A DNA stretch of 64,000 bases from an uncultured Erythrobacter sp. (GTDB taxonomy: Bacteria; Pseudomonadota; Alphaproteobacteria; Sphingomonadales; Sphingomonadaceae). Below are positions 17,174 through 25,472 of the stretch, piece by piece. Location: positions 1 through 64,000 of the forward strand of contig CALCCG010000183.1 in NCBI GenBank assembly GCA_937899785.1, in the 5' to 3' direction. A model generated the notes under the pieces. That model was not told the origin of the DNA, made no database searches, and saw nothing but the letters and a program-made list of their open reading frames with translations. Numbering within the stretch: position 1 is the first letter of the stretch; each line of letters opens with the position of its first letter. A program made the translations under genes and the position numbers.

Positions 17174-17329
17174 TTAGTCGTCGTCGTTGATGACGTCTTC
17201 GCCGGCCTCGCCAACCGAGGTTATGTCTTCCCCCAACCCCTTGACTGTGTTGCAGGCCGCCGCGCTAAGCGAAAGAGCGGCCAAAGTCAGGAACGCGAAA
17301 CCGCGGTGGGTGCTTGTCTGTCTCTTCAT
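17174..17329 (-). CDS. Entericidin A/B-like small lipoprotein
   Basis: A 51-residue protein missing from the track. A basic start (MKRQTSTHRG) and hydrophobic helix lead to a lipobox-like SAAAC, followed by NTVKGLGEDITSVGEAG, the hallmark of entericidin EcnA/EcnB peptides, and an acidic tail (VINDDD). It is predicted to be a lipid-anchored envelope peptide. AGGA lies just before the ATG. It begins ten bases after the DMT exporter stop on the same strand. Whether it is toxic or a structural stress lipoprotein is unknown. Confidence 0.75.
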   Translation of the reverse strand: MKRQTSTHRGFAFLTLAALSLSAAACNTVKGLGEDITSVGEAGEDVINDDD

Positions 17330-17338
17330 GGTCCTACG

Positions 17339-18253
17339 CTAGCCCGCTTCGGGCCCGGCCTGCCGCTTTTGTGCGAGCAGCCGTTCTCGGTATGCGATGA
17401 GCGCCCCGGCTCCGATGATCAAAGGCGCTCCAAGAGCCAGCGTGGCCGGTGCGGCGCGATCAAACACGGCGTAGCCATACCACGTCGCCCACAGCAAAGC
17501 GGTGTAGTCCATCAACAAGATCACCGCGGCCGAGCCGAACCGCAGGGAGGTTGTCAGCAGGATCTGTACGATGCCGCCCATGATCGCGGTTGCGAAGATC
17601 AGCGTCCAAGACCACGGGCTGTGCGTTGCCCAAAAAAAGGGCAGGGCAACCAGGAGAACCGGCAAACTCAAGGCGGTGAACCAGAAGACAATCGCCCACG
17701 GGTTTTCGGTCTTGTTGAGATCCTGGATCTGGAAACTGATAAGCGCGACCATCAGGGCCGCGATCAGAGCGACCGTTACACCCCAGACCGAGACCCCGTC
17801 GGTCAAGCTGCCCGGCTGCATTACGATCAAGACACCCCCAAAACCCAGAACCACTGCTAGCGATCGGTATTTGCCCACACGTTCGCCAAACAGAACAACG
17901 GCGATCAGGACTGCAAAGAATGGGGCGGTAAATCCTAGCGTCGTCGCTTCGGCAAGCGGCAAGAGCAGCACCGCGCCATAGGTGAAGAGCATGCCAACTA
18001 GCCCCATCGCAGCGCGCAGCGCGTGGGACTTCATCCGTTCGGATTTCAACAGCGCGGTTTGGCGCAGCGCGAGTAGGCCTGCGCCGATCAGTGCAAAGGT
18101 GACCGCCTGACGCCAGAATATGAGCTCCACCAGGTGCGCGCCGTGCTCTCCGGCCAGTTTCACGAGCATTCCCATGGTTGCTAGCGCAAAGGCGGTCAGG
18201 AGCCGCAATCCAAGCGCGAGAAAGGGGCGGGGGCGAGCGATTGTTCCATCCAT
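17339..18253 (-). CDS. DMT-superfamily EamA transporter
   Basis: A 304-residue inner-membrane protein with about ten hydrophobic helices arranged as two EamA halves. The first half has GMLVKLAGEHGAHLVELIFWRQ and the segment PLAEATTLGFTAPFFAVLIA, typical of S-adenosylmethionine/metabolite exporter-like proteins. The track starts at 18292; MDGTIARPRP at 18253 gives the normal N-terminus. Substrate cannot be inferred. Confidence 0.85.
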   Translation of the reverse strand: MDGTIARPRPFLALGLRLLTAFALATMGMLVKLAGEHGAHLVELIFWRQAVTFALIGAGLLALRQTALLKSERMKSHALRAAMGLVGMLFTYGAVLLLPLAEATTLGFTAPFFAVLIAVVLFGERVGKYRSLAVVLGFGGVLIVMQPGSLTDGVSVWGVTVALIAALMVALISFQIQDLNKTENPWAIVFWFTALSLPVLLVALPFFWATHSPWSWTLIFATAIMGGIVQILLTTSLRFGSAAVILLMDYTALLWATWYGYAVFDRAAPATLALGAPLIIGAGALIAYRERLLAQKRQAGPEAG

Positions 18254-18309
18254 TGCAACCGAGCGCTTGGGGCAGCGAAGCGTGTTGCGCAAGCGCGGCG
18301 AAGCCCTAC

Positions 18310-18567
18310 ATGCATCGGATGATGCCGGATCCTCTTACCCAATGGGCGCTGGCCAGCGATGCGATGCGGCTCGCTTCCACGGGATGCGCGCTTTGGCTGA
18401 TCGCCGGTGGCGCAGCGGCCATGGAGTGGCGGCGCAATCGCCTGCGCTCTCTCGAACGGTTGGAGAGGGTCGGCTGGGTCCCATGGACGCCGATTTTTCT
18501 TATGTGTGCGATGGTTGGTGGCGGGTGCCTGATGATGGGTGTTCCCGCCGTCCTGGGCGAGCTTTAG
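18310..18567 (+). CDS. Hypothetical small membrane protein
   Basis: An 85-residue protein of no recognised family, with two hydrophobic segments (LASTGCALWLIAGGAAAM and PWTPIFLMCAMVGGGCLMMG) separated by a basic linker (EWRRNRLRSLERLERVG). The track gives a longer frame from 18178, but ATG 18310 or 18319 is more likely because the upstream part overlaps the oppositely oriented transporter start. Its stop overlaps the cpaF stop by four bases in a tail-to-tail arrangement. Confidence 0.5.
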   Translation: MHRMMPDPLTQWALASDAMRLASTGCALWLIAGGAAAMEWRRNRLRSLERLERVGWVPWTPIFLMCAMVGGGCLMMGVPAVLGEL

Positions 18568-20117
18568 AGGCAGGCTTCCAGATACGCTTGGTCAAAGCCG
18601 AACTGGCGCGCCTTCTCAAGCGTGTAAGGGCGCAAACCCGATGAGCGGAATTCGCCTAGAATCTTTCCGTCCTCGCTCTCGTCCAAGTACTCGAACTTGA
18701 ACAATTCCTGCGTGACGATGACTTCGCCCTCCATCCCGATCACTTCGGTGATGTTGGTGGTGCGACGAGACCCGTCGCGCAGACGCTTCACCTGAACGAT
18801 CAGGTCGACCGATTCGGCAATCTGACGGGAGATCGCCTCTTTCGGGATTTTGATGTCGCCCATCAGGATCATGTTTTCCATACGGCCCAGACACTCACGC
18901 GGCGAGTTGGCGTGGAGCGTACACATCGAGCCATCGTGGCCCGTGTTCATCGCCGCGAGAAGGTCGAAACATTCGGCGCCGCGAATCTCACCCAGGATGA
19001 TCCGGTCCGGACGCATACGCAGGGCGTTCTTGACAAGGTCACCGATCGTGATCGCACCCTGACCTTCAAGGTTGGGCGGACGCGTTTCGAGGGGCAGCCA
19101 GTGCGGCTGTTGCAGACGAAGTTCGGCGGCGTCCTCGATCGTCAGCACGCGCTCGCCCGGGTCGATCATCTTCGACAGGGCGTTGAGCATGGTCGTTTTA
19201 CCCGAACCGGTACCGCCCGAGATGACGACGTTCATCCGGCATGCGCCCGCGATCTTCAGCGCGGTGCACATCTTATCGGACATCGAGCCGAATTCCTTGA
19301 GCATGTCCAAGGTGATCGGTTTCTCGGAGAACTTACGAATGGAGATCGCGGTGCCACGCAGCGACAGCGGCGGAACGATGACGTTCACACGAGAGCCGTC
19401 TTTCAAACGGGCATCAGCCAGCGGCGTCGTCTGGTCAACTCGGCGGCCGACCTGGTTCACGATACGCTGGGCGATCTGGAAAAGGTGCTGTTCGTCGCGG
19501 AACCGGATGGGCGCGATGATGAGCTTACCCTTCTTTTCAATGTAAGTCTGATCCGGGCCATTGACCATGATGTCAGACACGTCCGGATCGTTTAGCAGCT
19601 CTTCGAGCGGTCCGAAACCGAGCAGTTCATCGATGAGAACTTTCTCAAGCGCAAATTGCTCGCGGCGGTTCAGCGTGACCTTCAGCTCGGCCAGCACTTC
19701 CATGATGATCGGGCGGAATTCTTCGCTCAGCTCTTCCTTCGAAAGCGTCGCGGCGGCTTCCGGGTCAACGCGTTCGAGCAGGCGCGGGAGCACCTGCTCC
19801 TTGATCTTGTGGACGCTCGCTTCAAAGCCTTCTGGCTGGCCGGAAGCGTTCTGAACCGCGGCGGCGCGTTCGGCAAGGCGATCCATGGCCTCCGCGGTGC
19901 TGCCCTTTGCCGGACCGGATTGCGAAGGCTCGGGCGCGGGTGTCGGTTTCGCCGGTGCCGCTTCTTCTGCGTCGTTGGGCAACGGGGGGAACTGCTCTCC
20001 ACCATTGGGCTGCTCTGGGGCGCGGGCGCCGGTTTTCATGGGTCGAGCCACGCCGAAGGCAGGCCGACCGCCCGGCTTCATGTTGCCGGCGTTGCCCTTT
20101 TTCCCGAATGCACTCAT
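18564..20117 (-). CDS. cpaF: Tad/Flp pilus assembly ATPase CpaF
   Basis: A 517-residue cytoplasmic secretion ATPase of the type II/IV family that powers Tad pilus assembly. A variable Pro/Ala-rich N-terminus (~100 residues) precedes the N-terminal domain (VLIDELLGFGPLEELLNDPDVSDIMVNGPDQ) and the RecA-like core with Walker A GGTGSGKTTMLNAL, Walker B region RPDRIILGEIRGAECFD and the His-box GHDGSMCTLHANSPRE. The ATG at 20117 (MSAFGKKG) fits the family better than the track start at 20153. No other cpa/tad gene is visible in the window. Confidence 0.93.
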   Translation of the reverse strand: MSAFGKKGNAGNMKPGGRPAFGVARPMKTGARAPEQPNGGEQFPPLPNDAEEAAPAKPTPAPEPSQSGPAKGSTAEAMDRLAERAAAVQNASGQPEGFEASVHKIKEQVLPRLLERVDPEAAATLSKEELSEEFRPIIMEVLAELKVTLNRREQFALEKVLIDELLGFGPLEELLNDPDVSDIMVNGPDQTYIEKKGKLIIAPIRFRDEQHLFQIAQRIVNQVGRRVDQTTPLADARLKDGSRVNVIVPPLSLRGTAISIRKFSEKPITLDMLKEFGSMSDKMCTALKIAGACRMNVVISGGTGSGKTTMLNALSKMIDPGERVLTIEDAAELRLQQPHWLPLETRPPNLEGQGAITIGDLVKNALRMRPDRIILGEIRGAECFDLLAAMNTGHDGSMCTLHANSPRECLGRMENMILMGDIKIPKEAISRQIAESVDLIVQVKRLRDGSRRTTNITEVIGMEGEVIVTQELFKFEYLDESEDGKILGEFRSSGLRPYTLEKARQFGFDQAYLEACL

Positions 20118-20439
20118 TCCAAGCCCCCAAGGCTCCAAAAACGTCCGCAGCACCTCAAGCGCACAGTGGCAAAAGGTCCCTGTCGAAATTTGGTGAATAG
20201 ACTGGAAAGCTTATTTTTTCCCTAAGGCGGGCGACCTTGCTATGTGCAATCCGAGCCAAGACCAAAGTCAGCGACCCCACAGAAATTGGCGCACCTTTTG
20301 GCGGCCACACCTTCATTTCGGTCGAAATCCTGCCGCACAGCCAACTTCAGAAATGGTCAGCGAAAATGGCGACAGAGCGCGTTGATCATCATCGCGGCGA
20401 CGAGATGAGACGATCCTTTCGCTGTCCGGATACATGTTC
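20118..20439. other. Intergenic region, no gene seen
   Basis: 322 bases between the cpaF start and the 3' end of the sulfatase-fold gene. Small frames on either strand lack ribosome sites and recognisable similarity. An A/T-rich tract (TTATTTTTTCCC) around 20210 may belong to the cpaF promoter region; no confident -35/-10 pair or hairpin could be assigned. Confidence 0.5.
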
Positions 20440-21804
20440 TCAATTGCGCCACTTCAATAAGAGCCACGGGACCCGATCAGCTGCAAACTGGGTGCGATTG
20501 TGGCGATCAAAGTATGGCGGCATATGGTCGCCGACGATGAGGATGTCCGTCGGAGGAAAATCATCTTGGACGATCTGCGCCACCAAGGCCTCGTCGATCG
20601 CGTCCCAAATGGCGAATTGTCGGCAAATCATAGGATAATCACGGGCAAGCTTGTCGGAGACACGCTCGCAGTTTTCGACTTCAAGATTGCCGCCAATTGG
20701 TACGGGCAGATGCGAATTGAGGGTAAGCCAATAGAGAAACTGCGGCTTTTCGGCTCGCTTCAGGTGTTCGGCAATCTGTGCGGGCACGTCCCGATCGCAC
20801 GCGCCCGGAAAGACCCCGCCGCATCTTGCAGCGCCTTGCTCTACCAAGTCTTCTCGAAACGAGGTTTTTTGGAAACCGATGTTGGGATACCACAAATGCC
20901 GATCAAAGAATGTCGCTTTGAAGCTGTGATAGGCTGTGGTTTCGACCCCCACTCTGGCCAACCTTGCTGGAAGACACGTCTCATCACGCTTGGTTGTGAG
21001 TTCGAAGTATTCGCCCCAACGCCCGCACAATTCACGGATCTCGCCAGAGGTCGTTGAGCTGTAATAGGTCGTTGTCCCACGTTCTATGTCAAAGCGAGAC
21101 GAGATGTCGTCAGCGTCGTAGCGCGCAAACAGGAGGCTGTTCATTTCCTCGTTGTCTTCTGGCACTCCCAGCGATTCCACCATGACAACAACCAGATGCC
21201 GGTCGATCGGTCCGGAAAGAGGGGCAGCACCTGACTGGCTGATCGCCGAGGCGAAGGGAGTGTCCTCGTTCGCAACACGGTTGTAATGCCCTCTCATTCC
21301 CATGCCCATGTAAAGGTCAAAGACCGCCAGGGCCAGGACAGCGGACGCGGCCAGGATCGTCATCGCGTTGCTTTGAAACGCCGTTGGACGCCGCATAGCG
21401 ATGCAGGCTCCTGCCATCAGGCCCGTCAGGACGATCCCGCCAAGGATGTATTCGAGGGACTGACCCACATCGAGTTCGGCAAAGAACACAAGCGAATGGG
21501 CGAGGGAGACAATCGCGAGGTTGAAAAGCCCCGCAATGAACGAAAGGACCGAATAGCCCATAACAGCGATGAAAGCGCAGCACTGCAGAAGATAGGCTCG
21601 GTTGCGCACAAGCAGGCCGACGACGCCGAAGATCAAGATTTCGGGGTATCGCGGGGGTGAACCGAATAGATATGTCAGAGCAAAGCCCGCGTTTGCGAAA
21701 ACCACCCAAACCAGAAGCCAGTTTTGCAGCGCGCTCCATTCGCGCGGCTTTGCTATACGCCAGCGCGTGTCGGTCATCGTCGCTTGAGCTAAGGCATCGG
21801 CCAT
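20440..21804 (-). CDS. Sulfatase-fold membrane phospho-transferase/hydrolase (LtaS/MdoB/EptA-like)
   Basis: A 454-residue inner-membrane protein. The first ~180 residues contain about five hydrophobic helices; the rest is an alkaline-phosphatase-superfamily domain facing the periplasm. The start of the catalytic domain is HLVVVMVESLG (metal-binding Glu), the probable nucleophile is a Thr in YYSSTTSGEIRELCG, and later metal ligands are NSHLPVP and IVGDHMPPY. This pattern fits enzymes that move phosphoethanolamine or phosphoglycerol from a phospholipid to a surface glycan. MTDTRWRIAK at 21777 is an alternative start. It flanks the pseudaminic acid locus. Confidence 0.75.
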   Translation of the reverse strand: MADALAQATMTDTRWRIAKPREWSALQNWLLVWVVFANAGFALTYLFGSPPRYPEILIFGVVGLLVRNRAYLLQCCAFIAVMGYSVLSFIAGLFNLAIVSLAHSLVFFAELDVGQSLEYILGGIVLTGLMAGACIAMRRPTAFQSNAMTILAASAVLALAVFDLYMGMGMRGHYNRVANEDTPFASAISQSGAAPLSGPIDRHLVVVMVESLGVPEDNEEMNSLLFARYDADDISSRFDIERGTTTYYSSTTSGEIRELCGRWGEYFELTTKRDETCLPARLARVGVETTAYHSFKATFFDRHLWYPNIGFQKTSFREDLVEQGAARCGGVFPGACDRDVPAQIAEHLKRAEKPQFLYWLTLNSHLPVPIGGNLEVENCERVSDKLARDYPMICRQFAIWDAIDEALVAQIVQDDFPPTDILIVGDHMPPYFDRHNRTQFAADRVPWLLLKWRN

Positions 21805-22067
21805 GGCTTCGTGTTTCCCCTGCTCGGGCGATTGAATCCCAAGGTCTGGCCAAATCGGATATGAAGAGGAAAGGTTAGCGCGGTGTTAATTTGTAGGCCT
21901 GTGCCCTGTCTGCCTTTAAGAAGTTGCGGTTGCTATGAACACGGCGGTCGGATCCCAGGGTTGTCGAGCCGGGCAATCGCGGCTCTCAGGAAATCTCAGC
22001 GTTAACCAACTTATCAGTTCCTTCCATTACTCGAGCGCAATCACATGTACCATTGCGGTTTTACGAA

Positions 22068-23660
22068 ATGACCAATGCAGCGATGATTCCAAGGACCGCG
22101 AAGAACAGTTCTGATCAAGGGCAAGGGGCCGTTCGGCAAACTGGTGAAACAGGGCCAATATCAGCCGCGACCCTCTCACTTCTCGCGGTTTCGATCATCG
22201 CTTTGCTGGGCGGGGTTCTGGCGTTCTACGCGAGTGTCTACTCACTCCATCAGGATTTGGCTGGCTCAGCGCTTTCGGCGCGGCTAGCCAAGTCCTTGGG
22301 AAGCGCTTTTGAGGAGTATAGCCTTTACTTCCCACCGGTTGAGCACGCGTGGTTCGGTGTTGCGGTTTCACTCAGCGATCTGACGGGCCTTCGGCTCGAT
22401 CTTTGTGTGATGGCGATGACCAACCTTGCGGTCCTGTTTTCCTCCTGGCTCGCCTATCATATTCGCCGAACGGCGACCGGCACATCACCCGTTTTCTTGC
22501 TTGTGTCGCTTGCGCTGCTGACGGTGCTTCCGGTTCTGTTCAAGAATGTGTTCGGCTTGCGGGAGCATATGGTGGTGCTTGGGCTTTGGCCCTATCTTGT
22601 TCTGCGCCTGTCGGATCCTGACGAGACCAAGATCGACCGGAAAACTCGGTTTTTCGTCAGCGTCTGGCTCGGCGTCAGCTTGCTGTTCAAATACATTTAC
22701 GCCTTGGTTGTGCTCTTAGTGGAGGTCGTCGATGCGCTCGTTCAGCGGCGCCTTCTTGTCCTCTTTCGGATAGAGAACCTGATTTCAGCCAGTGTCGTCG
22801 CGCTCTATCTGTTCTTGTGGCTAGGGGTAGATCCCGCGCAGAGAGAAGCCATGGGCGCGATCGTAAGCGCCATCGATGGCAACCTCGCTGATTTTGAGAC
22901 CAATGTCGCACAGGCGGTCATGAACGTGGCCCTGTCGGTTGTCTTCCTCATCGTGGGTCTGGTTTTCAAGGTGCCAGTGCGGATCAGCGCCATGGGGATA
23001 GCCCTTGTTGTCGCTGCCGTCTTGGCCTCGTGGGTTCAGGGCCGCTGGTACAGCCACCACCTGTTTCCGATCACTATGGCGTACTTTGCATGGATTTGGA
23101 TGCTGCGCGGCCACCTTAGGCCGCTTTGGCAGTGGGCGTTCTTGCTGCTGGCTTTCGGGCCAGTCGTCGGCGAGTTTCGCAACACCGCCATCTACCAAAG
23201 GTCTACGAGCGAGCTCTACGTCACAATGGCCAACGCTGGTCTTTCGGTGGAAGGCAAGCGCGTTGGTCTCCTTACGATGCACCCGTCGCCCTTCAACGAG
23301 TTCCTAGCGACCCACGGCGCCGTTCGATGGAACACCAGCATGAACAACGCGTATGTTGCGGCCGAGCTGAAAAATTTCGACCGCCCGGAAAACCAAGATG
23401 TCACGCCTCCTGCGGTGCTCCTTGAGGATCCGGGTCGCCAATTGTTGCACGACAATATGTTGCGGCTTTGGGAAGATCAGCCGCCCGAGATCCTGATCTT
23501 GGATCACAGCCACAGCTGGCCGCTGCGTTATGTAAAGGTCCGTTGGCAAGAAGCCTTTGCGAAGGACGCGCGCTTTCAGTCCTTCTTAGACCGTTACGAG
23601 CCTGTGTTTGAACACAAAGGCGAATTGCTTGAATTCACCTATTTAGTTCGCAAGCAATAA
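22068..23660 (+). CDS. Polytopic membrane protein, GT-C glycosyltransferase-like
   Basis: A ~530-residue membrane protein with about ten predicted helices between residues 35 and 360, then a soluble C-terminal domain of ~160 residues (from GEFRNTAIYQRS). The layout, with a large first periplasmic loop holding charged residues, recalls polyprenyl-phosphate-dependent GT-C transferases, but no diagnostic motif was recognised. The track begins at TTG 22053; ATG 22068 or 22083 is more likely. It converges on pseI with four bases between stops and is divergent from the sulfatase-fold gene. Confidence 0.6.
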   Translation: MTNAAMIPRTAKNSSDQGQGAVRQTGETGPISAATLSLLAVSIIALLGGVLAFYASVYSLHQDLAGSALSARLAKSLGSAFEEYSLYFPPVEHAWFGVAVSLSDLTGLRLDLCVMAMTNLAVLFSSWLAYHIRRTATGTSPVFLLVSLALLTVLPVLFKNVFGLREHMVVLGLWPYLVLRLSDPDETKIDRKTRFFVSVWLGVSLLFKYIYALVVLLVEVVDALVQRRLLVLFRIENLISASVVALYLFLWLGVDPAQREAMGAIVSAIDGNLADFETNVAQAVMNVALSVVFLIVGLVFKVPVRISAMGIALVVAAVLASWVQGRWYSHHLFPITMAYFAWIWMLRGHLRPLWQWAFLLLAFGPVVGEFRNTAIYQRSTSELYVTMANAGLSVEGKRVGLLTMHPSPFNEFLATHGAVRWNTSMNNAYVAAELKNFDRPENQDVTPPAVLLEDPGRQLLHDNMLRLWEDQPPEILILDHSHSWPLRYVKVRWQEAFAKDARFQSFLDRYEPVFEHKGELLEFTYLVRKQ

Positions 23661-23664
23661 GCGC

Positions 23665-24726
23665 TCAGAAGGCTTTGACCCCAGCCCAGTCCAGCGGCTC
23701 GCCGCGTTGGAGTGCGCGTGCTGCCGGGCGACCTAAAACCTCGTCCAGATGTTTTGGCGCGAGGCCGTGTCCGGGACGGATCGAGCGAACATTTTCACGC
23801 GTCAACTCTTCCCCAGCTGCGACATCACGCACCACATAGAGCGAGCGGCGGAACTGGACTGAGCCGCTTTCGCTGCCTTGCAGCTCATAGGTGGTTTCGC
23901 CGAGCGAGCGCCAGGCGCGTTTGCAATCGGCAACGAGCGCCGTGAATTCCTCGGGTTCGAGGCTGAAGGCTGCGTCCGGTCCGCCATCCGAACGGGCAAG
24001 CGTAAAGTGCTTTTCAACCACGCATCCGCCCAGCGCGATCGATGCCACCGCAACTGCCGATCCGCTGGTGTGATCGGATAGACCTGAGATCACGCCAAAC
24101 CGCTCACCCAGATCGGGCACCGTGCGCACATTGGATTGCTCATCGGGAGCGGGGTAGGAACTCACACAGTGCAGTAGGATAATATCTTCGCATCCATTTG
24201 CGCGCGCCGTGCTGACCGCTTCGCCAATTTCATCCAGATTAGCCATCCCGGTCGAGATGATCATTGGCTTTCCCTTGGAGGCGCAATAGGCAACGAGCGG
24301 GAGATCGACCGCTTCGAAAGAGGCGATCTTGTAGGCTGGCGCGCCGAGCTCATCGAGCAGGTCGACGGCGCTTTCATCAAAGGGCGAGGAAAACAGAGTA
24401 ACGCCCAGTTCCTTTGCCCGGCGAAAGAGCGGCTCGTGCCATTCGAACGGGGTCTGTGCTGCGGCGTAAAGGTCGTAGAGCGTGCGGCCATCCCACAGGC
24501 CGCCTTCGATGCAAAATTCGGGCCCCTCGTGATCGATGGTGATCGTGTCAGCGGTGTAGCTCTGCATCTTGATTGCGTCGGCTCCGGTCGCGGCGGCGGC
24601 GTCGAGCAGTTCAAGCGCGCGCTCCAGGCTACCATTGTGGTTGCCGGACATCTCACAGATCACATAGGGTTCGTGACCGGGCCCGATCGACCGACCGGCG
24701 ATCCGGATATCTTTGGCATTGGTCAT
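23665..24726 (-). CDS. pseI: Pseudaminic acid synthase
   Basis: A 353-residue NeuB-family enzyme that condenses the 6-deoxy-AltdiNAc sugar with phosphoenolpyruvate to give pseudaminic acid. The TIM barrel holds CEMSGNHNGSLERALELLD, DAIKMQSYTADTITID, FSSPFDESAVDLL and VEKHFTLARSDGGPDAAFSLEP, matching PseI rather than NeuB/LegI. The C-terminal SAF domain (FRRSLYVVRDVAAGEELT, NVRSIRPGHGLAP) is complete. ATG 24726 overlaps the stop of the WbqC gene (ATGA). It is the last gene of the minus-strand glycan run. Confidence 0.93.
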   Translation of the reverse strand: MTNAKDIRIAGRSIGPGHEPYVICEMSGNHNGSLERALELLDAAAATGADAIKMQSYTADTITIDHEGPEFCIEGGLWDGRTLYDLYAAAQTPFEWHEPLFRRAKELGVTLFSSPFDESAVDLLDELGAPAYKIASFEAVDLPLVAYCASKGKPMIISTGMANLDEIGEAVSTARANGCEDIILLHCVSSYPAPDEQSNVRTVPDLGERFGVISGLSDHTSGSAVAVASIALGGCVVEKHFTLARSDGGPDAAFSLEPEEFTALVADCKRAWRSLGETTYELQGSESGSVQFRRSLYVVRDVAAGEELTRENVRSIRPGHGLAPKHLDEVLGRPAARALQRGEPLDWAGVKAF

Positions 24727-25472
24727 GCGATCAGTTCCCTCATATCGGTGCACGATAGCATCGGCGTTCGGCCCGAGCGAATGATGTCGAGCGCCGCTTG
24801 ACTGCCGCAGCGCATAAGCAGATCCACAACGCTCATATGGCTTATGAACGGGTCGGCGCCTTGTGCGTAAACCGGATGGTCGAACCCGTGATAGCGCAGC
24901 GTGATGCCAGAGCCTCCAAACGCGCCGCCTTCGCTCTCCTGTTCGATATACGCGGCGCTTCCCTGCGCCGCCAGATAGGTATCTGCGCCGATCACACGAC
25001 AGATCGAAAGCAGCCGATCATCCTTGCGGCCCGTCACGCCCTTAAGCGTTGACGCTTCGATAAAGTGTGTGTTGATGCCGATGCGCTGCGCAGTCGCGGT
25101 AATGAACGCGATGTTGAGCGCGCCGATCGTTTCATGATCTCTCGATAGCAGCGCTTCGAGATGCGGGAACTCTTTCGCGAAAAAGGGCGCTTTGCCGTAG
25201 GCGTGGCGCAAGGTGGCCAGATGCGTCTTGCGCCACTTCGGCTCGGGTGCGAGGCGCGTGTTCACAAAGGTGCAGTTCTCTTTCTGGCTGTGACCAGAAA
25301 GCGGCACGCTCAAAAAAGCTTCGCCATTGGCTCCAGCGATACGGTTGCGCACGCCCCAGCTGCGTTTCAAGATCTGAGCGTCATCGAGAAACACGAACTG
25401 GTCCACCGTGTCGATAAGATCGAAATAGCCGATCCAGGGCAGGTAGGTGGGCTGCATGATTGCGGCAATCAT
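24723..25472 (-). CDS. WbqC-family protein
   Basis: A 249-residue protein opening with MIAAIMQPTYLPWIGYFDLI, followed by FVFLDDAQILKRSWGVRNRI and a downstream KRKD-like helical part; this is the WbqC-like family found in O-antigen and polysaccharide loci. Family members may be acyl- or aminoacyl-type transferases for amino sugars, but the reaction is not settled. Start and stop overlap those of both neighbours by four bases, so it is translationally coupled with the FAD gene and pseI. Confidence 0.85.
   Translation of the reverse strand: MIAAIMQPTYLPWIGYFDLIDTVDQFVFLDDAQILKRSWGVRNRIAGANGEAFLSVPLSGHSQKENCTFVNTRLAPEPKWRKTHLATLRHAYGKAPFFAKEFPHLEALLSRDHETIGALNIAFITATAQRIGINTHFIEASTLKGVTGRKDDRLLSICRVIGADTYLAAQGSAAYIEQESEGGAFGGSGITLRYHGFDHPVYAQGADPFISHMSVVDLLMRCGSQAALDIIRSGRTPMLSCTDMRELIA

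Noticed and set aside
20237-20638. 133-residue plus-strand frame
   Set aside because: Its second half is antisense to the sulfatase-fold gene and it lacks a ribosome site or recognisable motif.
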